Shown one piece after another: positions 1-8,745 of a stretch of DNA of 64,000 nt. How positions within the stretch are numbered: position 1 is the stretch's first letter; every line of letters starts with the position of its first letter. This DNA comes from Lewinellaceae bacterium (GTDB taxonomy: Bacteria; Bacteroidota; Bacteroidia; Chitinophagales; Saprospiraceae). A program made the position numbers and the translations under genes. The notes below the pieces were generated by a model that made no database searches, was not told where the DNA came from, and worked only from the letters and a program-made list of their open reading frames with translations. The stretch is taken from positions 1-64,000 of the forward strand of contig JADJWX010000030.1 in the NCBI GenBank assembly GCA_016716135.1, written 5' to 3'.

Positions 1-125
1 AAAAACCCGCATTGCGCCTTTTACTTTGTCGTTTTCGGGTATTTCGCCAGTCGGCGAAGTTTTAAGTGAAAAAGTAACCCCGCATTGCGGGTTTACTTTG
101 TGGAATAATCGATCGAATGACCGTT
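1..125 (+). repeat. Diverged repeat beside integrase (copy A)
   Basis: This stretch lies just past the 3' end of the recombinase gene. It aligns over about 115 bp, at roughly 70-75% identity by eye, with the reverse complement of 13320-13445. The best-conserved part is around 33-66, with the shared core GTTTTCGGGTAT. In one frame both copies give similar peptides (SFSGISPVGEVL here, PFSGISPVDEVL there), and many differences fall in third positions. Inside this copy the segment CCCGCATTGCG occurs twice in direct orientation, and TTCGCC/GGCGAA forms a small hairpin. It could be a recombination-site-like repeat or a decayed mini-gene. No function is assigned. Confidence 0.5.
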
Positions 126-150
126 CGGTTTTCAAATATAATTCCATAGG

Positions 151-1577
151 CTAAATATCCAGGTCGTCCAACGGGCTTTTTATTTTGTCCCAGCCCTTTT
201 TGGTAATGTGTGTATAAATCTCCGTGGTCTTGCTGCTTTCATGCCCCAGCAGTTCCTGGATGTACCGCAAGTCAACCCCCTTCTCCAGCAGATGGGTCGC
301 AAAACTGTGGCGCAGGGTATGCACCGTGGCAGACGGGTTAATTTTTGATTTAGCTTTTGCCTGACTAAAGATGGCCTGCACACTGCGTTCGCCGTATTTC
401 CCGCCGTTTACGCCTTCAAACAGCCACTCGATAGGCCGGTACACATCAAGGTACTCGTGCACAAGCGCCCAGGCTTTATCCGACAGAATGGTGCACCGGT
501 CCTTCTTCCCTTTCGCTTCGCGGACAAATATGCGGTTGTGCTCCGGCTGCACATCAGTCATTTTTAAATGCAGCACTTCGCCCAGCCGTAATCCGGCAGA
601 GTAGATCATCATCAGTATGCAGCGGTGTTTCAGGTTATCCACCGCTTTTAACAAACGGCTCACCTCATCCTCCGTAAGCACATGCGGCAATTTTTCCGGC
701 CGTTTCGGGCGCAGTAAACCCTGCACTTTATGCTCCTGTGGAATCACTTCTGCATAAAACATCCTGATGGCGCTCAAAATCTGGTTCTGATACGACTCGC
801 TTATGTTTTTCTCCCGGATGAGGCCCGCCACATAATCGTCAATTTGTCTGCGCGTGATCTGGCTGGGTTTGATCTCATTGTAATGCCGGATAAATTGCCG
901 GAAGCAATTCTTATACGCCTTCACCGTCCGCCAACTGTACCGCTTGAGCATGAGGCACTGCTCCAGGGCGGTCACGGCCTCCTCGTATTTTGCGGGTGTT
1001 TCAGTCGCTTTGGCAGGGTATGAGTGTATTGGCAATTCCGGTAGCCGCTCCGGAATATCTGCCGATGGTTCAAATGTCCAGTCCAGCAGGCCCGGAAAAT
1101 ACTTTTCCAAAAAACGCAACGTCAGTTTCGTGTACGGCACCTTCCAAACGTTCATTTCCGCATCCCAGCGGCGCCGGCGGATGCCTTTCACGGTGGCCAA
1201 ATGCGCGGGTACCAGCCCGGCGGGAAGTGCAGGCCCATAAAATCGGTGGTGTCCGGTAGCAGCAATAAACTGATCTTGTTGGCGACAAAACGCCCGGCAA
1301 TTGGTGATGGCGCTTGTTTGGGCAAGGGCGCCAACCGGGGAGCGGCAGGCGTCTCCGGTTGGGGAGCCGCTATTTGGATATCCGGAAAGAGGCGCTGCAG
1401 TTTTTGCCAGGCCTCCGCTGTTTTCGGCACATGCCAACAGCGGTGCAGCGCGCTCCATCGGGCGCCGTTTACCGTCCGGATCTTTTGGATCAGCACAGTG
1501 TCGTAAGGAATGTCTACGCGTATGCGTTCCTGGTTTTCGTGCAGCATGGGGCTGGCGGTAATGGTGTTTACAGGCAT
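151..1577 (-). CDS. Tyrosine recombinase/integrase, frameshifted
   Basis: Site-specific recombinase of the XerC/phage-integrase superfamily, about 475 residues when repaired. The C-terminal catalytic domain shows SAGLRLGEVL (first catalytic Arg), HTLRHSFATHLL (His-x-x-Arg), LLGHESSKTTEIYTHIT (His and the Tyr nucleophile) and ends in KSPLDDLDI, a tail resembling integron integrases. The integron-specific insertion before the second box is not seen. A SAM-like core-binding domain precedes it (FRQFIRHYNEIKPSQITRRQ). The N terminus carries two copies of a Bacteroidetes module of the form RW-x-W-x-VP (GARWSALHRCWHVP and RRRWDAEMNVWKVP). The second module is broken by a frame change near 1213-1225 that one added base repairs. 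The start at 1577 is the first ATG in the N-terminal frame. What it mobilises is unknown; a related repeat flanks its 3' end. Confidence 0.85.
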
Positions 1578-1687
1578 GCTATCAATTTTGGTGTTTCCTT
1601 CGTGTGGCCACCGAAACAACCGCGACTGATAATTTTGGCCCTTAAATCTACGGCGAATTACCGAAATCTCCGATTTGATAACGGCAA

Positions 1688-3709
1688 TCACTCTACCGCC
1701 CGCGCCTGCCGCACTTCGGTGGGCAGCCAAACGGTCATGTAATCTTTTCCCCGGTTTGCCCAGGCGTAATAGGGAATGGCTTTCAGCCGCATGGATTTCA
1801 GTTCGGCATCCATCGGACTGGTTTTGCGCTCCACCAGTCCGCCCTCCAGCGAAAGGTCTGCACGCCGCCAAGCAACTCCGGCTCAAATTGGTGCCGATCT
1901 CCTGGTCGGTGCTGACCAGCAGGTTCAACACCCGCTCGTCGGGCTGATCCTTACCCTCCAGGCAATACACCAAGGGCCCGCGTTGCAGGGCGATCCGGCC
2001 CGCATCAGCCTCCACCAGTTGGTTGGCATTGATCTGGTGGACCGACATGGGAAAAACCAGTTCGACCACATCGCCCGGCATCCACTTCCGCTCAATCTCG
2101 GCGTAGCCGTTCCGGATGGCCGTTGGAAACGCCTTGCCGTTGAGTCGAATACTGACACTTCCTGCCTCCCTGAAGGCAAACGAATACAAATCGCCGGGAA
2201 AGGCATCGCCACGGGCCCAGCCGGGAATGCGAATGTTCAGTTGAAACGTGTTCGGTTTTTCCGGCGTCACGTGGATGGTCACGATGCCTTCCTCAGGGAA
2301 AGTTGGCGTTTTGGCTGATCGTTACCGGCACCGTTTGCCCGATCGAGTTGACGTTTTTGACGGTGGTTTCGCTGGTCGCAAACAGGTTGACATACACGGT
2401 GTTTTCCCGTTTGGCATAAATATACCCGGGCAGGGAGGTGAAAAATCGCGCCATATTCGGCGGACAGCAGGCGCAACTAAACCAGGGCGTGCGCTCCATA
2501 TTTTTTCGCGACTCCAGCGGATTGGGATAAAAAAAATGATCGCCTTTCAGCGCCAAACCGGCGTTCAGGGCATTGTACAACGTGCGCTCCAATACGTCGA
2601 TGTATTGAGCGTCGCCCGTGAGTTGGAACATACGCTGGTTCCAGAGCGCAAAAGCAATGGAGGAACAGGTTTCGCAGTAGGCGCTGAAATTGGGCAGGTC
2701 GTAGGCTTCGGTGAATCCTTCGTTGCTGCCCGCCGAACCGATGCCCCCGGTGATGTACACCTTTCCGGCAATAACTTCATTCCACAGGTTTTTCAGCGCC
2801 GAAACGTAGCTGTCGGCGCCGGTCAGCGCAGCCACATCGGCCATGGCGGAATACATGTAGCAGGCGCGCACGGCATGGCCGACTACTTCGTTTTGCTCCG
2901 TCACTTTTTTGTGGTTCTGGCTGTACTCGTCGCCGTAGCCGCGCACATCGAGGAAAAATTTGGCGAGGTCGAGGTAGCGTTTTTCGCCGGTCAACTGGTA
3001 GAGTTTGACCAGGCCGAGTTCAATTTCCTGGTGGCCTGGTGCTTTTTCGAGTTTTCCCAGCCGAAGGTTTTGTCCACCAGGTCGGCACTTTGATCGCAAT
3101 GTCCAGCAGGTTGCGTTTGCCGGTGGCCAGGTGGTGCGCCACGGCGGCTTCGTACAGGTGGCCGAGGTTGTACAACTCGTGGCTCAGGCCGTCGGTTTTC
3201 AGCCAGCGTTCCGTTCCCGCCCAGTTGAGCCCCCGGTCTTTGGAGGCGTCTTTCGCCCGGGTGGCCTCATCGCTTTTGTTATAAATCGTGCGCCAGGAAT
3301 AGAGGTAGCCGTCCGGCTCCTGCGCCGCCGCAATTTTTGCGATCAGTGCATCCAGCTTCGCCATGAGCGCCATATCTTTTTTTACCTGGAGGGCATAGGA
3401 GGCCGCCTCAATGGTTTTGTACACGTCGGAATCGTCGAAGGGAAAGGCCGAGCAAAATCCGCCTTCCGCAGTGCCGGCGGCGTTTTCAAAATTCCGGATA
3501 CGGCCGGTGGCTTCGCACTGTTGCAGGATGTGCGGAATGGTCACCTGCTGCACCGTGGCGATACGGGGTTTCCAAAAGGCATCGCCGAGCCGGACGTCGG
3601 TGAACGGCACGGGGTTTATGCTGTAGTTTTTTATTGCATTTGTATTGGGGGCTTGGCTCCAAATCGGGTTGGAAAGCAGGATTAAGCAGAAAATCACCGC
3701 ATGTTTCAT
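1688..3709 (-). pseudogene. GH127 beta-L-arabinofuranosidase, multiply frameshifted
   Basis: Secreted glycoside hydrolase of family GH127 (DUF1680), which removes beta-L-arabinofuranose from plant glycans. The start at 3709 gives a clean signal peptide (MKHAVIFCLILLSNPIWSQ). Family landmarks are present: GGIGSAGSNEGFTEAYDLPN, YCETCSSIAF, WFSCACCPPNMAR (zinc-binding cysteines) and the C-terminal YYAWANRGKDYM, ending at TGA 1688-1690. The reading frame changes at five places: about 3085, 3057, 2290-2297, 1886 and 1853. Adding one base (two at 2290) restores the family sequence each time, for example NFPW-EEG and TFSLEGGLVERK. Restored length is about 675 residues, normal for the family. It is either a decaying gene or a locally poor consensus; the neighbouring integrase has the same problem. 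It is not obviously linked to the glucan cluster 13 kb away. Confidence 0.8.
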
Positions 3710-3954
3710 AGCAAAAGGTTGAAGTGCTTTAAAAATTAAAATTTGCAAATGGCGCTAAACAAATTTTCATTATACTTGTTTTAAGCCAAAAATGGCGCTT
3801 TAAATTCCGAAAAAGCCCCAATTTTCAAAATCTGAAAATTATCGCTTGCGGAAGATCAGCTCTCCAAATTACCGCTTCCGACCAAATGTGCTGACTGAAA
3901 TGTTAGCCCCGGCGCCTTCTCAATCACCGTCTTTGTACTAAAACGTATCCAGCC

Positions 3955-4392
3955 ATGAAACAGATCGCATTGCGCTATGGAGGCCTGATGTTCCTGGGCT
4001 TCCTCGCCTTTTTCCTGCTCATGCATTTTTTCAACTTGAGCGACAAGTATTACCTCCGCATTTTTAACGCAATAATCCACATGTCCGGCTTGTGGCTTGC
4101 CATCCGGGCCTGGCTGCACGAACACCCGGACGCCCTGAATGAATACCCCTCCGCAGTGGCCTTGGGACTGTTGACCACGCTGGCTGCCGTCATACCGTTC
4201 ACCGTTTTTATGGCAATTTTTCTGGCCTACAACCCGGCGTTTATGGCCAGTATCAAAAGTGCGGCTGCACTCGGGAACTATTTCACCCCGGTGATGGCCA
4301 GTGTGCTGATTTTGATGGAAGGCATTGCTGCCGGCCTGATCGGCTCGTACATCATTATCCGGGCGCAGGAAGCGATGCGCCGGCCGGTCTGA
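3955..4392 (+). CDS. Small integral membrane protein (DUF4199-like)
   Basis: A 145-residue protein with four hydrophobic segments, at about residues 8-25, 38-55, 67-90 and 102-124, separated by short charged loops. Size, layout and the Bacteroidota background resemble the DUF4199 family of unknown function, but this is recognition by pattern only. It stands alone between the minus-strand GH127 locus and a gene-free repeat region. The ATG at 3955 is preceded by ACGTATCCAGCC and an upstream CGTCTTTG that is a weak match to the Bacteroidetes -7 box. Confidence 0.6.
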   Translation: MKQIALRYGGLMFLGFLAFFLLMHFFNLSDKYYLRIFNAIIHMSGLWLAIRAWLHEHPDALNEYPSAVALGLLTTLAAVIPFTVFMAIFLAYNPAFMASIKSAAALGNYFTPVMASVLILMEGIAAGLIGSYIIIRAQEAMRRPV

Positions 4393-4454
4393 AATTTGCT
4401 GGCAGAGGCCGTCTTATAAGTTAGTACACAAAAGATAGCTTCCCAATTTTTAAA

Positions 4455-4695
4455 CATGAGTTATGCGAATCACGAGCTAGACTGGCAATATTACCTTTGA
4501 ATAAAACCCGTAGGACTGAAATTTTTGTAGAGAATGGTTGCCTTGCAGCTTTCCAAACACCGTAGGCGTGTCATTATAATGCCACACCTGCGACGCTATT
4601 ATTTCTGTGGTAATAATTTCTACTAAAATGACAGCCCTACGGGCTTTGGCGGAGGTCAACCGAATACATTTTGCCCATGATTCGCATGAGTTATC
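4455..4695. repeat. MITE-like element with 10-11 bp inverted ends
   Basis: ATGCGAATCA near 4463-4472 is mirrored by TGATTCGCAT near 4678-4687, enclosing about 200 bp. Inside lies a small palindrome (AGCCC-TAC-GGGCT near 4633-4645) and a 60-codon minus-strand open frame with no recognisable domain. No transposase is present. The arrangement suits a non-autonomous mobile element, and further genomic copies would confirm it. Confidence 0.4.
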
Positions 4696-4715
4696 CCGAA
4701 TTTTTCCATAAAAAA

Positions 4716-5230
4716 GACCTCGGTGAGGTCAAATAATTGTAGAAATGCTCCGGTTACCCGTTGCCCGACCTCTCTACCGGCGTGCAACGGCAAGTTATAT
4801 TTAGGATTCCCCTTTTTCGAGCTGACAGGTTCCTCGCTGCACTCGGAATGACAAGACCACCTTATAAGAATCCGGGGGCGAAAGATTTGGAAAAAGGGAA
4901 CATTGCCGCGCCCCCAGTTTTGGCCTCAGCCTATCCCACTATGGTTGGGCTAAAAGAAAGGGGCGACGAATGTTGCTTTACCGGGTTTTACCGCCCCTCC
5001 CTGTTTTATTTAATACGCATTGTCATTCCGAGCGCAGCGAGGAACCTGTACAAGCGCAAGGGAGAAATGCTAAAAGCCTAATGGTTACCACAAATATTAC
5101 CAATCATTGCGCGCCGTAACGAGGTCGAATATCCAGGTGCTAACTCCTGCACATACGACCGCTCCGAGGTCGTCGAGCGCCCTTAAATATCAGATCTACA
5201 AATATTTGACTTCTCTGAAGTCATTTTAAA
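4716..5230. repeat. Composite palindromic region, GACCTC...GAGGTC family
   Basis: The left end (GACCTCGGTGAGGTC, 4716-4730, then CAAATAATTGTAG) and the right end (CTACAAATATTTGACTTC at 5196-5213, then CTGAAGTCA) are inverted relatives. Further CGAGGTCG palindromes lie near 5119 and 5165. The right end matches the reverse complement of 52955-52989 almost base for base, so this is a dispersed family. No gene is seen in this stretch. Confidence 0.6.
4827..5047. repeat. Inverted repeat, 28 bp arms (GTCATTCCGAGCG type)
   Basis: Arms at 4827-4854 and 5020-5047 are inverted copies matching at 27 of 28 positions and enclose about 165 bp. The arm (TTGTCATTCCGAGCGCAGCG...) is a repeat seen in many bacterial genomes, where it produces spurious peptides such as VIPSAARNL and FLAALGMT. 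Both peptides occur in the 106-codon open frame here, so that frame is treated as repeat-derived. Confidence 0.7.
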
Positions 5231-5366
5231 AATTCGGAATGACTCATGTTTAAGTAATAATCTGCGGCGGGTGAATACTTGGAAGTGCCTATGAGAGAAC
5301 CTCTTCGTGGTGAAAATCACATTGCCATAAATATACTGCGTGACTCGAAGTTGCGCCGACAATAAC

Positions 5367-7819
5367 CTAATCGTCTGGGTCTTTTTTCCCCTGAATAAAA
5401 AATTCAATCGCAATTTCCTGCGCCTTTTCCTCCGGCACAGGCAACATCTCGGTAAGCAGCAGCACTCCCCCACCCTGCTCAAGGTTTTTCCGGAAAAGCT
5501 GCATAAATAAGGGGCTGCCGGCGTCAAAATACTGTGGCTTTGCCGCACCCAACTGTGCGAAAAAGTGCCGGGGAACATTCATTTGAGTCAATTCCCCTCT
5601 GATTTTTTTAAAAAAATCAACCTCCGCTTGCACGGACTCCAACCACCGTTTCCAGGCTGTTTCCTCAACCAGCCAGGCAGCGCGGGCCAACACCAGTTGC
5701 CGGCAAACCAGGCGGCGGCGGTAAAGCACCTGCCGGTGTTCCAGAGGCTGCCACGCATCGACCGGCAGTACCTGCGCCAGCGAAACGTACGGCACGCCAA
5801 GCTGCCATAACAATTGCATAACCGGCGGGCGCGTTTCCGGCGCTTCCAGGCCCAAATCGACCAATTCGACCAGCCTGCCGGTAGCGCCGTCGCGCAGCTG
5901 CGGTACATCGTTTTCCCGGATCAACTCCAGGTTACCCAGAAGGTAGGCGTCGGCAGCCGTACTCGTCCTACGACTTGAAGTCGTAGGACGAGTAGGCAAG
6001 GCCGCAGGACGAGTACGTCCCCCAGGCACCAGCAGGGCATCCGCCGCCAACTGTGGCTGAAAGTTGGCATTGAAATAACCCTGCCAGGGAAATTGGATTT
6101 GGGCGTCTCCCTGTGGCCCGCTTTGAAACCAGCCTTGAAGTGCGTTCGTAACTTCCGGGGAAAACAAAGGCAACCAACGGGCGAATAATTTGCCGCCCCC
6201 GGGGTACAAGCTGTTGACAACGGCGTACCACCGGCCGTTTTCTTGAAAAGGCTGGATGAGGGCGCCGATTTTTTGGGGGGGGCCACCACTCGTCCTACGA
6301 CTTGAAGTCGTAGGACGAGTACTTGAAGTCGCAGGACGAGTAGCGGCTGCAGGACGAGTATCACTTAAATATGCCCGGCAAAGTTCCAGAAACCCAACCG
6401 GCTTGCCCGGCGCCGTATTTTCCCAAACAAATCCGAGCCAGGCAGCCCGTGTTTCCGGGTAAGCCGCAGCCGGGTGTTCGGCCCAACAGCCGGCCAAATC
6501 TGCCATCAATTGATGCACCGCTGTTCCCGGATACCCGCCGGCACAGGATGTTCCACATCGGCATAAAAAAGTTGCTCCGGTGGAATTGGAGGAATTGCGA
6601 GGCCGTGCCGGCCAAAATAAGCAGAGAGTTCTCCCCGGGTAGTTTCCAGGGATTCCAGCACGGCACCAACCGGCTGGTACGGCAATGTGCGCGCCGTATT
6701 GCGCAGCCATTGCAACAACGCCGCCGTTTCCACAATCAGGGGCGTCGGTTCAAGAAATCCCAAAAACTGGTACAGGGCGCTGCACCAGTTTGCCGACAGA
6801 CCGGTTTCCGGCAAAACCCACTCCAAAAACCCGATATCGACCAGGTTCAACACGAAGGTTTCCAAATCAGCACGTTCTGCTTCAACGGCAATTCCCGCCT
6901 GATCCAGCAGTTGTTCAAACAGAAGCGCACGCGCATTTTTTAAAAAAATATTGACGATAAAATGGAGCAATCCCGTGCCTTCCGCCTCCTGAAAACTTTC
7001 GGTTTCACCATCAAAATACAGCCAGGAATATTGCTTAGCCCCGGATGCTGTAATGCCGGGATTCAGGCGTACAGGCAGGGTGCGAAAAAACTCCGGCGCC
7101 TGCAACAACACGGCATAAATCGCCTCCAGCAGTGCGACATTGGGCGTCACCAGGGTTTTCCCAAAGGGCAAGGCATCTGGATCTGCATCCAAAGATTGTG
7201 CTGAAACCGTATTGAAGTAACCCAGCGGTGTGGTTTTGGTCGCCATACGCGCGGCGTATTGCAGGACGGAAAAGGCAACCTGGCGTTCTTTTTTTCCAAA
7301 ATGTGCGGCAGGTTGGCCGGTAAACCGGGGGAGCTGGCCGAGCAGGGAATGGCTGGCAAACAACAGCGCACGTTGGAACAACTCCGTTTGCGTTATTTTT
7401 TGAAGTTCAAAAAGCCCTTGCTGCACTGCCGTTTCATAGGCATCCGCGAAGGCGGCTTCCGCCCGGACTTCTATTTTTTCCGCCTCCCGAAAGTGTGTGA
7501 CTGCCGCATGAAGTTGCCTCAGCGCCGGTTGTTCGGCAGCGGCCCATTGTTTCAACATTTGATCGCCCGGCAGTTTTTCTTTTTGAAAAAAGGCTTTGCG
7601 GCAATTGTACACCTGCGTGCGCAGCGGCGATCCGTTCAAGGTTTGCAAGGCCGAATCAAATGCCGCTTGCAGGACTTTTGCCGCTTCGGTGCGTTTAGCC
7701 TGCCCAACCTTCAGGGCTTGTTCGGCGGTCTTCCAATCGGCAGCCAGACAGTCCAGGCTGTCGAAAGGCAACCCGGCCGAGCGAATTAGCATCAATGAAA
7801 AAACTTCTGGAGTGGGCAT
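5367..7819 (-). CDS. Lantibiotic dehydratase-like protein (LanB N-terminal type), frameshifted
   Basis: About 817 residues when joined. It resembles the glutamylation domain of class I lantipeptide dehydratases, which activates Ser/Thr of a precursor peptide with glutamyl-tRNA. Signs are ARMATKTTPLGYFNTVS (the family's R-x-x-T-P-x-G-x-F motif) in the N-terminal half and, near the end, a block of the LPRYVF/DFDSPLL/LTEMLP type (VPRHFFAQL, YFDAGSPLFMQL, LLLTEMLPVPEE). No SpaB_C elimination domain, cyclase, precursor peptide or transporter is seen nearby, so a product cannot be named. A frame break at 6517-6523 is repaired by one base (GIREQ-AVHQLMADL). Two in-frame insertions made of palindromic DNA encode TRPTTSSRRTS at both 5961-6015 and 6288-6360. 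A run of eight G at 6275-6282 is another possible error site. Start 7819 (MPTPEVFSLML) is preferred to 7837. Confidence 0.7.
5961..6015. repeat. Palindromic element inside coding sequence (copy 1)
   Basis: A perfect palindrome occupies 5961-5993: arm ACTCGTCCTACGACTT, one central base, then its reverse complement. It is followed by a partial direct repeat, GCAGGACGAGTA, at 6004-6015. It sits inside the dehydratase-like gene without breaking the frame and encodes TRPTTSSRRTS plus flanking Arg/Pro/Ala residues. The surrounding protein continues normally on both sides. Confidence 0.85.
6288..6360. repeat. Palindromic element inside coding sequence (copy 2)
   Basis: The same 33 bp perfect palindrome as at 5961 occupies 6288-6320. 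It is followed by two more partial units ending in GCAGGACGAGTA (to 6342 and 6360). The insertion adds about 24 codons (TRPAAATRPATSS then TRPTTSSRRTS) in the same phase as copy 1. It recalls the protein-embedded palindromic elements known from Rickettsia, though no sequence relationship is claimed. Confidence 0.85.
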
Positions 7820-7866
7820 TATTTGCGAAGGAAACAAGTTTGCAGCGCTTTGCTGTGCAAATTAGC

Positions 7867-8535
7867 ATGAAAAAAATCGCAATCGCAGTATGGCTTTTCA
7901 GTGCAACGGGCTTGTTTAGTCAACAGGCAGCCGACAGCAAGCCCTTTTCCTTTGGTTTGTCGGCAGGCGCCGAGTTGCAAACCTTGAATATCCAGCGACA
8001 ACCGCTACAGACCGGCAGGCCGTTTATTCCGAATCAAAACCTGACCGGCGCCGGCGCCAGCCTGGGCATTTGGGCGCAATGGCCGGTATTTTCTGCCCTG
8101 GATGTCCGGCAGGGGCTTCAACTTTCCGTGCTTTCCAACTCGATCCGTTTTGAGACCCCCGACGGGCAAACCCGGCAAGACAAGTACCAATTTGCGGACT
8201 TGGAGTTCCCCTTTCACTTTATCCTGAGCAACCAATTGCAACGCCTGCCTGCCCAAGCGCTCATTTTGTTTGGCGGGCGGGCATCGTGGAACCTTGCCGA
8301 CGGCCGCTCCACCACGGCGCTCAACCTGCTGCCGGAGCGCTTCGCCCTCGACCTCGGCATTGGCGCCGGATTCCGCGTGGGCAACTGGAAAATCCAGCCC
8401 GAACTGATGTACTCCTACGGGCTGAACAACCTCCACGATTTCCAAAACAGCCCCTACGACTGGGCTGCCGGGCGGGTGCTGCGCGACCGGCTGAGCTTGC
8501 GGGTGCTGGTGGGTTTCCCTGCGTTGGAACGCTGA
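7867..8535 (+). CDS. Outer-membrane beta-barrel protein (PorT/OMP_b-brl_2-like)
   Basis: A 222-residue secreted protein with signal peptide MKKIAIAVWLFSATGLFSQ, followed by alternating hydrophobic/aromatic strands with Gly-rich turns (FSFGLSAGAELQT, LDLGIGAGFRVGNWKIQPELMYSYGL). This is typical of eight-stranded barrels of the PorT family. PorT itself is a T9SS component, but many paralogues exist, so the role is open. The start at 7867 is chosen because the longer frame upstream would spoil the signal peptide. It is divergent from the dehydratase-like gene, 47 bp away. The TGA abuts a GATGACGCGG repeat. Confidence 0.65.
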   Translation: MKKIAIAVWLFSATGLFSQQAADSKPFSFGLSAGAELQTLNIQRQPLQTGRPFIPNQNLTGAGASLGIWAQWPVFSALDVRQGLQLSVLSNSIRFETPDGQTRQDKYQFADLEFPFHFILSNQLQRLPAQALILFGGRASWNLADGRSTTALNLLPERFALDLGIGAGFRVGNWKIQPELMYSYGLNNLHDFQNSPYDWAAGRVLRDRLSLRVLVGFPALER

Positions 8536-8585
8536 TGACGCGGATTCGCCTTCGGCGAAACGCGGATTTGCGCGGATTTTTTCTT
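8535..8585 (+). repeat. GCGGATT dispersed repeat (copy 1)
   Basis: It begins at the stop codon of the preceding barrel gene. The unit GACGCGGATTCGCCTTCGGC is followed by GAAACGCGGATTTGCGCGGA and a short T run. Internal CGCC-TTC-GGCG forms a hairpin. A near-identical unit starts at 10958, also directly after a gene's stop codon. It could double as a terminator. Confidence 0.7.
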
Positions 8586-8595
8586 TCGGTCTGGT

Positions 8596-8628
8596 AGTGA
8601 GGCGGTGACTTTGAGTCACCGCCTCACT
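8596..8628. repeat. REP-like palindrome, GTGAGGCGGTGACT family (copy 1)
   Basis: A perfect 15 bp stem (AGTGAGGCGGTGACT) with the 3-base loop TTG. Members of this family occur at 19635, 22660, four times at 26226-26389 and at 58729, always between genes. It sits between two plus-strand genes here. Confidence 0.9.
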
Positions 8629-8745
8629 TGTCCCTGTTGCCGGACCAGTCAACCCGGCCCTTGCTATTGTCTGGCTTTCGGGTGTATTTTTGTAAGCCTC
8701 CCTCCTGGATTCTAATCTGATCTTTCACCAAAAAATTCCCGTCTT

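Noticed and set aside
151..1577. True integron integrase
   Set aside because: The C-terminal tail is similar, but the characteristic extra helix before the second conserved box is not seen and no attC array is visible, so only a general tyrosine recombinase call is made.
1188..2282. 364-codon minus-strand frame as one protein
   Set aside because: It joins the GH127 C-terminal part and the integrase N terminus through an unrelated middle stretch; it is a chance read-through produced by frame breaks.
4477..4659. 60-codon minus-strand frame inside the MITE-like element
   Set aside because: No start context, no family signal, and entirely within the inverted-repeat unit.
4761..5081. 106-codon plus-strand open frame between repeats
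   Set aside because: Its sequence is made of the GTCATTCCGAGCG inverted repeat (FLAALGMT and VIPSAARNL peptides); it is a repeat artefact, not a gene.
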